Source of the DNA: Chloroflexi bacterium RBG_16_48_8 | GTDB taxonomy: Bacteria > Chloroflexota > Anaerolineae > Anaerolineales > E44-bin32 | NCBI GenBank assembly: GCA_001795115.1 | Contig: MGNI01000056.1 | Span: forward strand, 15,368 to 23,774 | Length of the DNA: 8,407 bases | Direction of reading: 5' to 3' | Shown: in pieces, positions 1 to 7,513 of the stretch | How positions within the stretch are numbered: position 1 is the first letter of the stretch | Layout: each line of letters starts with the position of its first letter | Translations under genes and position numbers: made by a program | The notes under the pieces: generated by a model | Told to the model about the DNA's origin: nothing | The model's database searches: none | Seen by the model: only the letters and a program-made list of their open reading frames with translations

Positions 1-3000
1 CGCCATCCTGACGCCAGAATTCGGCTTTGTGAGCTTCGAAGGAGACGTTCTGATTTTGGGGTTGAATAGCTCTAGGCTGATATCCCATGGACCAAAGTGA
101 ATCATTCTCCTGATCCTTGATGTAAATCCAAGACCCCCAATTTTCCAAGGTCGTATCCGCTCGCCAACGGGTTAAATCCAAATTTCCCCAGCGGCTAAAA
201 CCAGCCCCACTACTTGTGATCATCACGCTATATCGCCCATTAGAGAGGTAATTCACTTGGGGTGAGAAGTCTAAAATTGGCACATTCCAAGGGCGGATAG
301 TTGCCTTTGATTTTTCTGGTCTTACAGCACTCACATCCAGGCGATAAGCTTCTTCTAGAGGTGCGTCGAAGGGGATTCTTTCTTGAAGGAGAAGTTCTAC
401 ACCCTTGATGCGAGGGTCAGCGTGAAAACGGGCTACCATTCTGTTCTTTAGAAGATAGTTGCAGAGAACCAGCAGTATCATCCCTTGATGGTGTGCCATA
501 TAGGAACGTACAATGGCGTATTGATGACCTAAGGAGAGGCGTGCTTGTGTGAAGTCAGCTGCCTCATAGAAACCATATCGGCCATGCATATCCATCTCGT
601 ACAGTTGTCGAATATTCTTTAGAACTTCTTTTGGGCGATAAGGAAGAGCCAGGATGGATGCGTAGGGCGTGATCACCAGATCTTCTGCCAAACCACGCTT
701 ATAGCCCAGATCCGGTACACCAAAAGCTCGATATTGATAGAACATATTGGTGTCGAAGGCATAGTATCCTGATTCAGATATACCCCAGGGTACATTATTT
801 TGTGCTCCGTAGCTGATCTGTCGATCAACCGCGGTGTAATCACTCTGGGTTAATAAGGTATTTTCATAATCCTGGACCACCAGGCTTGGCATCAGGTACT
901 CGAACATGGTGCCACTCCAAGAAAGGAGGACACGCATGCCTGCGACCAGCGTAATGGGTCGACTGAGGTGGAGCCAATGGCTCTGAGGCACATCTCGCTT
1001 GGCCATGGCAATGATGCTTGCCAATCGGGCTTCAGAAGCAAGGAGGTCGTAGAAATTATCGTCCAATCTTCCAGTGTCGACATGGTGGCCGATGTGGAAT
1101 ACCTGACGCTGTTGGTTGAATAAGAAGCTAAAATCCATGTCTTCGAATTCACGATCCAATCGCTCCTCGAGATCGTTGAAATTCTGGAGGAGGGTTTCCG
1201 CTTCTATCAGGGCATCTTCCAGGGCGCTGGAAAGCCATAGACACCATTCGCGAGCAACGCTTAATTCTTCATAAGGGGATTCCTGTCTATCCAGGTGGGA
1301 CCTCAGTTCGTTCAGTTTTGTTATTCCAGCCCTGCAAATAGCGGGAATTTCGCTAAGGGTAAGAGAGGGTAGGAGTAGGTTCTGGAGTTCGGTCCAGAGG
1401 CTGTCAATGGCAGGATTTAACGCCTCGGATGAGAAAAAGGAGGGTGGTCTATTGAAGGAAGATAGCCACGGGAGAAGCATATCAACTTCCCGCTGGACGC
1501 GGAAGAGGTGAACGTGAACGAGGTCGTTGCATGTACGCAAATCCGCTAACTGGGATGTCTCCAACCCTTCGCCTTCAAATTCAAGTAAGTTTTTCATACT
1601 CTGGCTGAGGTTTTCCCAGCCGTCGTTAGCGAGGTCTGCCCATAATTGCCTCCAGCACCCCGGTTCATGACGCACCATCAAAATCTGGTGTTGGAAGGCA
1701 GCGATGCTGTCTAATACGGGTTTTCTGGTTCGAAGTGGTTCTTCCAGATCGAGGTTTTCCAAAACTTCATTGAGGAAAGAAAGTACATCCAGGAGCCCTT
1801 GCCAACGTTCCCAGCGCAGGACTTGATCTTGAGTTACTTCCGCACAAGCTCGTTTTAGGATAAGCAAGCATGCTGCCAGATTGCCGCTGTCCACTGTAGA
1901 AACGTAACGGGGCGATAGGGGCTGAAGAGTGCGTGTGTCATACCAATTAAGGATGTGACCGCGATGTCGTTCCAGTTGATCGAGCGTATCAAGGGTTGTG
2001 TTCAATCGAAAAGCCAAACTGGTGAGACCCACATATCCCAGATCATAGGCTGCCAAGGTAGACAATAGCATTAGGCCAATGTTCGTGGGGGAGGTTCGAT
2101 GGGCGACAAACCCCAATGGGTCTTCCTGAAAGTGGTCTGGAGGAAGCCAATGATCTTCCGGTCCAACGAATTCTTCGAAAAAAAGCCAGGTACGGCGAGC
2201 GATCCTTCGGAGGTGATCATGGTCTTCTTGAGAGAGGCTGAAGGTGTCGCGAAGGGTGGGTTGACTGATCCAATGGGCAATTTGGGGGGAGATCATCCAC
2301 AAGATGAGTAAGAGAACAGTACCAACCAAACTATGGGGAGACAGGAGAGCGAGGACTAGACCCAAACCAGCAGTGAACACGAGAGAGGCAGCTGTTTGTG
2401 CCAGGGTATATTCAGGCTTGATCATTTTTCCAAGCTGGCGGGTTGATTCGGTCGATGCAGTCCATTGCAGCATGTTTCGTTGTGTGACCAACAAACGGAA
2501 GAGGGTGCAGACGATCGCGTGAAGGGAGATGACCGCTTCAAAAGGAAGGAATGCAAGGGCTAAAAGCCAACGGTAGAAATCGCCCCCATGTTTAAAGCAG
2601 GATGGCAGGCCATTGACTTTCCGCCAAATGAAATGGTTCAGCCCATTGCCGATCTTGGTGATCAAGGGGATAGCTAAGGCCAAGGTGATGAACAGGGTCC
2701 AGAACCACGATGATTCTGGGAGGATGAACCAACCTGTGATTAGAAGGGTGAACAGGCTTGGTGCGAGTAGGCTTCGTCGCAAATTATCAAAAATCTTCCA
2801 ACGGCTCAGTAAGGAGAGACGGTTGGGGCATTTTCCGCCACCTGCCTGAGGGACGCACTTGAACAACCACGGGAGGATCTGCCAATCCCCTCTCAACCAG
2901 CGGTGAAGCCGCTGAACGAATGCCAAATAATGGGGTGGGAAATCCTCCAGAAGCGTAATATCTGTCACCAGCCCCGCACGCCCGTGGATCCCTTCGAAGA

Positions 3001-5077
3001 GGTCGTGGCTGAGGAGAGCGTTCTCGGGTACTCTCTTCTCTAAGCTGACTTCGAAGGCATCAACATTGTAAATCCCTTTGCCAACATATATGCCCTCTTT
3101 GAAAAGATCCTGATAGACATCAGAGACAGCCCGTGAATAGAGGTCTAGGGCGGTGTCACCGGAGAATATTTGGGTGAAAGGCGTTTGGTTGGCACTTGAG
3201 GGTTGAATCTCAACACGGGGTTGTAGGATGGTATATCCGCGGAGAATGGCACCACTTTCTGGGTCCATCTGAGCTTGGTTCAGCGGATGGGCCAACGTCC
3301 CCACGAGGCGAGGACCGTTCCCATCCGGTAGAAGGGTATTTCGATCAAGTGTGATGACATAGCGGAATCGATTTAGATTGTCTGGGGCATGATAGATCTC
3401 GGTATAGGATGTATCTTGGGCGCCACGCAGAAGGCGGTTAAATTCAGCCAGCTTACCTCTCTTGCGCTCCCAGCCCATCCAGAGATTTTCGCTCGGGTTC
3501 CATAGACGTTCACGATGGAATAGCGAGAACCTTCCCTCACCCCAAGAGGGGTAACGCGCATTGAGGCTTTGAATCCCAACTTTCATCCTCTCCAGCAGCA
3601 TTTTGTCCGTGGGCATCTCTTTCTGAAGGGCATCAATGAAGTCGGTCAGTAAGGCAAAATATAAATTCAAGTCACGGTTGGAGAGGAAATGAAGCTCCAG
3701 TTGCTCAAGGAGAGCATCAACTTCTTTGGAATTGCACAGCAAACATGGGATGACAACAACGGTGCGGAAGGCATCTGGAATCCCTTTGCGGAAGTCCATT
3801 TTAGGTAGTTGATGGATAGGAGCAAAGAGGGTGATGACCCAATTGACCAGGTTAACAGAGATTGAAAGTACGGGGATGAAGGATAACAATCCCAGAAGAA
3901 ACCTGAAGAGTATTCCCATCTTGGAAGGAAGAGCCAGGAAAAGGATGCCTAACAGGAAAATGGCAGTGAGTGAAACAATGCTGCCAAGATACAGGAAGAG
4001 AGTGTGTCCTGTGATCCGATGGATCATGCCCTTCCATCCTGATCGTTTGAAACCCAGACGAGCTTCAAGTTCCTTCCGTCCAGCATCAATCAAGTAAAAT
4101 CCCACATGGGCAGCAGGTGGGATCACCGGGATGGGAGAGTTATCAGAAGTACTTGAATCATGGGTTGGGGAACCTCGACCATCAACCCTGTAGGGATCGT
4201 TCCTATGGGATTGGGCAAAGTCTTCAGCGAGGGATACTGCCTCCCAAGCGATTCTCTCTTCATTAAGACCTGTCAAAAGGGCAATTTCCTCGACCACATG
4301 TCGATAACGATTGCGAGTATCGACATCCATATTCGGATAAACGCCGAACGGATCCTTCTGGAGAGCTCTCTCAACAAAGCTGAGACTCTCGACAATCTCC
4401 ATCCAATTCATGGAGGAGAGCGTCCGTAGATTGAGTATTGCATTTGCAACAAAGGTGTCGTTATTTAATTGGGGTTGGTCCAAGAGCATTTTGCGCTGAT
4501 TTGGTAGGGGATCGGGATTCGTAAATCTGTGGGTTGCTTGCGATAGAATTTCTAAAACTGAAAATCGAAGCATGACAGGCAAGGCCCACAGTTCCCCTGT
4601 GGTTAATGGATTGACCTCCTGATAGGCAGCCACAAAACGTTGAATAGTCTCAATGCCTAATTGAGTATCTGGTCTGGCTGCCAAAGCCTTTGTGAGCCGG
4701 TAGATACGGGGATAACCTTCCAATGGTCCTTCATCCAACTTGGGAAGCTGTTGGTAAAAACCTTGGGGCATGTCCTCCCGGATGAGGCGAAGCGCCTGGC
4801 GGACAACGAAAATATTATCCAACATCCACTCACCTGCGTGGGATGTGGCCAATTCCTCTTCAGCGGCGTTTACAAAGCTCTCGTAGGTAACTTCCAATTG
4901 CTCTTCGATATCTACTAGTCTATCGATTAATGTAGGTTTCCGACCAGACCGGCTGAATATCGGCGGTTGTCCTTGAGCCAAGTTGACAGCCAGAGCTTCC
5001 AGATGGCTTAATTCCATACTTTTCGAGCCAGCCAATTCGTGAGAGGAAGGGGCGGTGGCGGTTTGCTCGGAAAGCAT
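1..5077 (-). CDS. Cyclic beta-1,2-glucan synthase (NdvB/Cgs type), C-terminus cut by window edge
   Basis: The frame stays open for 1,692 codons from ATG 5077 to the left edge. Family members polymerise UDP-glucose into beta-1,2-glucan, cyclise it and trim its length at the inner membrane. Visible order: helical N-terminal region about 1-355; hydrophobic pair about 357-415; GT84 domain about 430-745 with TLDRN (D578, N580), SHDLFEG (D692) and HRWLRGDWQ (725-733); about five hydrophobic segments 770-940; GH189/glycoamylase-like cyclisation domain about 955-1575, with MRVLLSWSGTMFEY from 1381, WGISES (E1435) and MAHHQGM (H1529-H1530); and the start of the GH94 domain from about 1613 (NGRYSVMITSSGAGFSRW). 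Whole proteins are near 2,800 residues, so roughly 1,100 are missing. The second Asp of the usual DxD is Asn. The start lies 3 nt after the usp stop, with a weak AGGG 9 nt upstream; Met21 is an alternative start. Family assignment is very secure; the actual product is inferred. Confidence 0.95.
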   Translation of the reverse strand, partial: MLSEQTATAPSSHELAGSKSMELSHLEALAVNLAQGQPPIFSRSGRKPTLIDRLVDIEEQLEVTYESFVNAAEEELATSHAGEWMLDNIFVVRQALRLIREDMPQGFYQQLPKLDEGPLEGYPRIYRLTKALAARPDTQLGIETIQRFVAAYQEVNPLTTGELWALPVMLRFSVLEILSQATHRFTNPDPLPNQRKMLLDQPQLNNDTFVANAILNLRTLSSMNWMEIVESLSFVERALQKDPFGVYPNMDVDTRNRYRHVVEEIALLTGLNEERIAWEAVSLAEDFAQSHRNDPYRVDGRGSPTHDSSTSDNSPIPVIPPAAHVGFYLIDAGRKELEARLGFKRSGWKGMIHRITGHTLFLYLGSIVSLTAIFLLGILFLALPSKMGILFRFLLGLLSFIPVLSISVNLVNWVITLFAPIHQLPKMDFRKGIPDAFRTVVVIPCLLCNSKEVDALLEQLELHFLSNRDLNLYFALLTDFIDALQKEMPTDKMLLERMKVGIQSLNARYPSWGEGRFSLFHRERLWNPSENLWMGWERKRGKLAEFNRLLRGAQDTSYTEIYHAPDNLNRFRYVITLDRNTLLPDGNGPRLVGTLAHPLNQAQMDPESGAILRGYTILQPRVEIQPSSANQTPFTQIFSGDTALDLYSRAVSDVYQDLFKEGIYVGKGIYNVDAFEVSLEKRVPENALLSHDLFEGIHGRAGLVTDITLLEDFPPHYLAFVQRLHRWLRGDWQILPWLFKCVPQAGGGKCPNRLSLLSRWKIFDNLRRSLLAPSLFTLLITGWFILPESSWFWTLFITLALAIPLITKIGNGLNHFIWRKVNGLPSCFKHGGDFYRWLLALAFLPFEAVISLHAIVCTLFRLLVTQRNMLQWTASTESTRQLGKMIKPEYTLAQTAASLVFTAGLGLVLALLSPHSLVGTVLLLILWMISPQIAHWISQPTLRDTFSLSQEDHDHLRRIARRTWLFFEEFVGPEDHWLPPDHFQEDPLGFVAHRTSPTNIGLMLLSTLAAYDLGYVGLTSLAFRLNTTLDTLDQLERHRGHILNWYDTRTLQPLSPRYVSTVDSGNLAACLLILKRACAEVTQDQVLRWERWQGLLDVLSFLNEVLENLDLEEPLRTRKPVLDSIAAFQHQILMVRHEPGCWRQLWADLANDGWENLSQSMKNLLEFEGEGLETSQLADLRTCNDLVHVHLFRVQREVDMLLPWLSSFNRPPSFFSSEALNPAIDSLWTELQNLLLPSLTLSEIPAICRAGITKLNELRSHLDRQESPYEELSVAREWCLWLSSALEDALIEAETLLQNFNDLEERLDREFEDMDFSFLFNQQRQVFHIGHHVDTGRLDDNFYDLLASEARLASIIAMAKRDVPQSHWLHLSRPITLVAGMRVLLSWSGTMFEYLMPSLVVQDYENTLLTQSDYTAVDRQISYGAQNNVPWGISESGYYAFDTNMFYQYRAFGVPDLGYKRGLAEDLVITPYASILALPYRPKEVLKNIRQLYEMDMHGRYGFYEAADFTQARLSLGHQYAIVRSYMAHHQGMILLVLCNYLLKNRMVARFHADPRIKGVELLLQERIPFDAPLEEAYRLDVSAVRPEKSKATIRPWNVPILDFSPQVNYLSNGRYSVMITSSGAGFSRWGNLDLTRWRADTTLENWGSWIYIKDQENDSLWSMGYQPRAIQPQNQNVSFEAHKAEFWRQDG

Positions 5078-5080
5078 CGA

Positions 5081-6040
5081 TTAGTGCCCTGGATACTCTT
5101 TGGAGGCCAGCTCTGCTGGTGTTGGGAGAATGCTGTAGCTGTTGGGCATGTCCTGGACGATCAGCAGCGGGGTCGTTCCGTAGGCGATGAAATTCAAAGC
5201 CAGACTCCCATAGGGACGTTGTGCAGAACCAGAATAGCCGTGGGCGCTCAGGACGACTACATCGGGTTTCTCTTGATCCACGATTGAATGGAGCGTATCA
5301 GCGACATCAACACCGACGATAAGGTGCGTTTTCATCTCTACGGAAAAGTGCTCTTGCAGCTCTTCAAAATATCGATACGCCTCACGCTGATTTCTCTCGA
5401 TGAGTTGATCCGCCAGCATGCTCTCCTCATAGGAGGGCGGGGCTCGTCCAGGCAGCTCTGGTCTGCGAACAACATGGGTCAGGATAACCTGTGCTTTGTG
5501 AAATTCGGCCAGGCTCGCCACAAGGGGTAATGTGCACTCAGCCCTGGATGAACCGTCCAAGGGAATGAGGAGCTTCTTATATTGCGCCTCATACCCGCCA
5601 TTCTGAGCTGTTTGATAGGCGCGTACAATCATGATGGGTTTCTGTACTCGGATAACCGTCTTCTGTACAACACTGCTGATATTCCATCCCGTTAAACCAC
5701 TTCTCCCATGGCTGCTGAGCAGAAGCAAATCCACATCCTGATTGCGGACAAATTCAACGATGAGGGTGGCCGGATCACCATGCAGCAATTCATTCCTCAC
5801 GTTCAATCCGGCCTGGGTGAGTTTTATCGTCAGCTTGTTGAGATATGACCGAGCTTCCGCTTCCCGCATCTGCCAATCCAGTGGGTCAATGCGTTGTGTG
5901 GGATGTTTCGAATCCGCCCGGCTGACCACCCGCAGGAGTGTCACCCGTGAGCCGAAAGGACGGGCAAGGGCAAATAAGTGGGGGAGCACACGTTCGGCTA
6001 GAGATGAACCATCGAGGGGGACAAGAATATGATCAATCAT
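5081..6040 (-). CDS. Tandem-domain universal stress protein (UspA family)
   Basis: 319 residues, two Usp domains in tandem: about 1-143 (opens IDHILVPLDGSSLAERVLP) and about 155-297 (opens KKLLIPLDGSSRAECTLP), then a short polar tail. No signal peptide or membrane segment is visible, so it should be cytoplasmic. The family binds ATP or other nucleotides through G-2X-G-9X-G(S/T). Domain 2 keeps most of this (G268, nine residues, G278-S279). Domain 1 has G112 but S122-S123 where GS is expected, and in both domains the first Gly is Ser (S109, S265). Domain 1 may therefore bind nucleotide weakly. The start at 6040 is fixed by AAGGAGA 7 nt upstream. The stop is 3 nt before the glucan synthase ATG, so the two form an operon and are probably translationally coupled. 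The specific role is unknown; a stress-linked regulatory or chaperone-like function is inferred from the family. Confidence 0.93.
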   Translation of the reverse strand: MIDHILVPLDGSSLAERVLPHLFALARPFGSRVTLLRVVSRADSKHPTQRIDPLDWQMREAEARSYLNKLTIKLTQAGLNVRNELLHGDPATLIVEFVRNQDVDLLLLSSHGRSGLTGWNISSVVQKTVIRVQKPIMIVRAYQTAQNGGYEAQYKKLLIPLDGSSRAECTLPLVASLAEFHKAQVILTHVVRRPELPGRAPPSYEESMLADQLIERNQREAYRYFEELQEHFSVEMKTHLIVGVDVADTLHSIVDQEKPDVVVLSAHGYSGSAQRPYGSLALNFIAYGTTPLLIVQDMPNSYSILPTPAELASKEYPGH

Positions 6041-6047
6041 TCTACCG

Positions 6048-6054
6048 TCTCCTT
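6048..6054 (-). promoter_or_regulatory. Ribosome binding site of the usp gene
   Basis: On the minus strand this reads AAGGAGA, 7 nt before the ATG at 6040. It is a near-perfect Shine-Dalgarno and settles the start of the universal stress protein. The downstream glucan synthase has only a weak AGGG (5087..5090), which fits translation by coupling. Confidence 0.85.
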
Positions 6055-6091
6055 GTGAGAGGCCTGATGGAAGTCAATACGACAAGCCTCT

Positions 6092-6110
6092 CTTCCAATA
6101 AAAATGGAAG
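6092..6110. repeat. Inverted repeat with A-rich loop in the presumed usp leader
   Basis: CTTCCA, 7-nt loop ATAAAAA, TGGAAG. On the plus strand the stem can extend outward to 6088/6114 using G-U pairs; on the minus strand only the 6-bp core is perfect. It lies about 50 nt upstream of the usp start, so it would be in the 5' leader if that operon starts further upstream. There is no T-run on the 3' side on the plus strand, so it is not a typical terminator. Function unknown. Confidence 0.35.
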
Positions 6111-6203
6111 GGGGACTTGGTGGGAGATGTGCTTAACGATGTGCCTGGCTAAAAGAGGATCAGGGAAGGCACTGGTTCTGATGGTTCTACGATGTTTCCA
6201 CCC

Positions 6204-6217
6204 TGTTGCAGGCAACA
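6204..6217. promoter_or_regulatory. Operator-like palindrome TGTTGC-AG-GCAACA
   Basis: Perfect 6-bp arms with a 2-bp centre. It sits directly downstream, on the minus strand, of TATGAT (plus 6221..6226), which resembles a -10 hexamer for the usp-glucan synthase operon. A transcript from there would start inside the palindrome, a usual place for a repressor site. No good -35 lies 16-18 bp upstream of TATGAT, so the promoter is weakly supported. I cannot assign a regulator family. Confidence 0.35.
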
Positions 6218-6294
6218 TTTATCATAAAAATCAAATTGGCGCTATGGGGCTCTACCTGCGTCTGAAGGATTCCTGCTCAATTCTGTCTTTGGAA

Positions 6295-6307
6295 GACTCC
6301 AATTGAA
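6295..6307. repeat. 13-bp direct repeat, copy 1 (GACTCCAATTGAA)
   Basis: Identical to 6412..6424 in the same orientation, start to start 117 bp. It contains the palindrome CAATTG. Identity stops sharply at both ends. A 13-bp exact repeat is not expected by chance within a 730-bp spacer, so it may be a paired protein-binding site; the binding protein is unknown. Confidence 0.5.
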
Positions 6308-6411
6308 TGCAAGGCGATGCGTTTTCACGACTCCGTTTTCACTCCCTCAAGGACCTGCCATAACTTTTACGCTCTAAAGGATTGTGGATTGAACCATTTG
6401 TGAGAAAGGCT

Positions 6412-6424
6412 GACTCCAATTGAA
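6412..6424. repeat. 13-bp direct repeat, copy 2 (GACTCCAATTGAA)
   Basis: Second copy of the repeat at 6295..6307. It lies 20 bp before the inverted repeat at 6444..6461, so the two could form one compound regulatory site. Confidence 0.5.
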
Positions 6425-6443
6425 AGGTCGTTGATAGCCTGTT

Positions 6444-6461
6444 TAGGGTATAACTACCCTA
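6444..6461. promoter_or_regulatory. Inverted repeat TAGGGTA-TAAC-TACCCTA, possible operator
   Basis: Perfect 7-bp arms around a 4-bp centre, 18 bp in all. The size and symmetry fit a dimeric regulator site. The centre includes TATAAC (6449..6454), which could be a -10 hexamer, but the nearest -35-like TTGATA (6431..6436) is only 12 bp away, so a promoter here is doubtful. The loop is short enough for an RNA hairpin, but no T-run follows. Confidence 0.4.
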
Positions 6462-6630
6462 TGTCCATATGCCGCACTGCTTGCAAAAAGAGGCCATGTT
6501 CAGAACTGCTGTTTAACATGACAGATGGTAGACGTATTGTGGGAGAGAGCGATGCAGGATATCTGGAAAGGAATTCCCAGTTTCTCCCAACCCATAAGGT
6601 TTCCAGGTTGAAAGTGTCATACTCGGAATA

Positions 6631-6659
6631 TCCACATGCATGCACCCTTCGGTTACAAT
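6631..6659 (+). promoter_or_regulatory. Candidate sigma-70-type promoter for the cyclophilin gene
   Basis: TCCACA (4 of 6 to TTGACA), 17-bp spacer, TACAAT (5 of 6 to TATAAT). Transcription would start near 6666, giving a leader of about 107 nt before ATG 6773. The foldable element at 6669..6725 would lie at the very 5' end of that RNA. Supported by consensus match and spacing only. Confidence 0.35.
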
Positions 6660-6668
6660 AGCACCTAT

Positions 6669-6725
6669 GGCTCAAGAACCCTGCCAAGGCGCAGGTTTCG
6701 GCTTATGCGGGGGAACCTTGGAGCC
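6669..6725 (+). promoter_or_regulatory. Possible structured, pseudoknotted 5' leader RNA
   Basis: Three helices can coexist. P1 is GGCTC (6669-6673) with GAGCC (6721-6725). P2 is GAACCCTGC (6676-6684) with GCAGGTTTC (6691-6699), 8 of 9 positions paired, loop CAAGGC. A pseudoknot pairs CAAGG of that loop (6685-6689) with CCTTG (6716-6720), abutting the 3' strand of P1. An alternative nested fold uses CCAAGG/CCTTGG and CGCA/TGCG. It lies just after a candidate promoter and about 50 nt before the cyclophilin gene. It matches no riboswitch class that I can recall. Fold inferred by eye. Confidence 0.35.
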
Positions 6726-6772
6726 TCTTGGAAGATTCGAAGATTGCGTAGATTAACTGGTCTCCGAATGGA

Positions 6773-7513
6773 ATGAAAGGAATGCTGCCTTGCAGCCATA
6801 TGCGAAATTTTAGAAATAGAGGGATCTTGACGCTTGGGTTTATCCTGCTGCTGAGTGCCTGCTCACCCAAAATCAAGCAGTGGGATGAGCCCCCAGAGAT
6901 GACCATTGACCCCACCAAGATCTACCTTGCTACGCTAAAGACAGAAAAGGGTGATATTAAAATTCAGCTCTTCGTTGATCGAGCGCCTCAAACGGTCAAC
7001 AATTTCATCTTCCTGGCGAAGGAAGGCTACTATGACGATACCTCCTTCCACCGCGTTCTCCCAGGTTTCATGGCACAAGGCGGTGATCCAACCGGTGTCG
7101 GGAGTGGTGGTCCGGGATATATCTTTGAAGATGAGATTGACCCCAGTTTGAGCTTCGATGATGCCGGGATTCTGGCGATGGCCAACAAAGGTCCCCAGAC
7201 CAGCACCAATGGTAGCCAGTTTTTCATCACATACGCCCCAGTGGAATACCTCAATGGTGATCACACCATTTTTGGAAAGGTCGTGGAGGGGATGGATGTG
7301 GTCCAGTCTCTCACTCCTCGAGATCCACAGGCGATACCAGATTATGAGGGAGATAAGCTGATCACCATCGAGATCGAGGAGATACCGGAGAGCCTTTTAC
7401 CGACATCTTCCATCCCGGCAATCATTATCTCCAGTGTTCCTGAGTTCAGGATCGATCGACTATGCGCCTTTCCAAAGATCTCGGTTGGCAGAGGTAGAGC
7501 GGCTGTTAGATAG
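6773..7513 (+). CDS. Lipoprotein cyclophilin-type peptidyl-prolyl cis-trans isomerase
   Basis: 246 residues. A basic then hydrophobic N-terminus ends in lipobox L27-S28-A29-C30, so the mature protein should be a surface-anchored lipoprotein. A short linker (DEPPEMTIDPTK) leads into a cyclophilin domain at about 50-200. Residues matching the cyclophilin A active site are R94 and F99-M100 (FHRVLPGFMAQGGD), Q102, Q149, F151, L160 and H164; the usual Trp is Tyr159, common in bacteria and linked to weak cyclosporin binding. It isomerises Xaa-Pro bonds, presumably in exported proteins. No start has a good ribosome binding site: Met1 (6773), Met4 (6782) and Met10 (6800) are all possible, and Met10 gives the most normal signal peptide. 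Residues after about 200 (from SLLPT) lose the family's usual low-complexity character and may reflect a frameshift. Confidence 0.92.
   Translation: MKGMLPCSHMRNFRNRGILTLGFILLLSACSPKIKQWDEPPEMTIDPTKIYLATLKTEKGDIKIQLFVDRAPQTVNNFIFLAKEGYYDDTSFHRVLPGFMAQGGDPTGVGSGGPGYIFEDEIDPSLSFDDAGILAMANKGPQTSTNGSQFFITYAPVEYLNGDHTIFGKVVEGMDVVQSLTPRDPQAIPDYEGDKLITIEIEEIPESLLPTSSIPAIIISSVPEFRIDRLCAFPKISVGRGRAAVR

Larger units (their letters stand above)
6041..6772. other. Divergent intergenic region without a convincing gene
   Basis: These 732 bp separate the leftward usp-glucan synthase operon from the rightward cyclophilin gene, so they should contain the promoters of both. Short open frames exist on both strands, but none has a recognisable domain or a good ribosome binding site. 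What can be seen is listed separately: a leader hairpin, a 14-bp palindrome, a 13-bp direct repeat, an 18-bp inverted repeat, a candidate plus-strand promoter and a foldable leader. No tRNA, insertion sequence or rho-independent terminator was found. Confidence 0.7.

Noticed and set aside
5938..6306. 122-codon plus-strand frame starting inside the usp gene and entering the spacer.
   Set aside because: It is antisense to a clear gene for its first part, has no recognisable domain and no credible ribosome binding site.
6431..6661. 76-codon plus-strand open frame and an overlapping 77-codon minus-strand frame (6454..6687).
   Set aside because: Both need TTG starts, lack ribosome binding sites and show no recognisable domain.
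6706..6717. GCGGGGGAACC resembles the GGGGAACC-type box of the ydaO-yuaA (c-di-AMP) riboswitch.
   Set aside because: The other conserved blocks (GGGUGAAUC and the GCUAACCUCGUAAGC-type segment) are absent, and there is too little room before the coding region.
6731..6746. ATTCGAA-type sequence and a GAAGATT tandem suggested a tRNA T-arm.
   Set aside because: No acceptor stem, anticodon arm or D-arm can be drawn around it.
6728..6756. TTGGAA-17-GATTAA as a promoter close to the cyclophilin start.
   Set aside because: The -10 matches only 3 of 6 and would leave almost no leader before ATG 6773; the upstream candidate is better.
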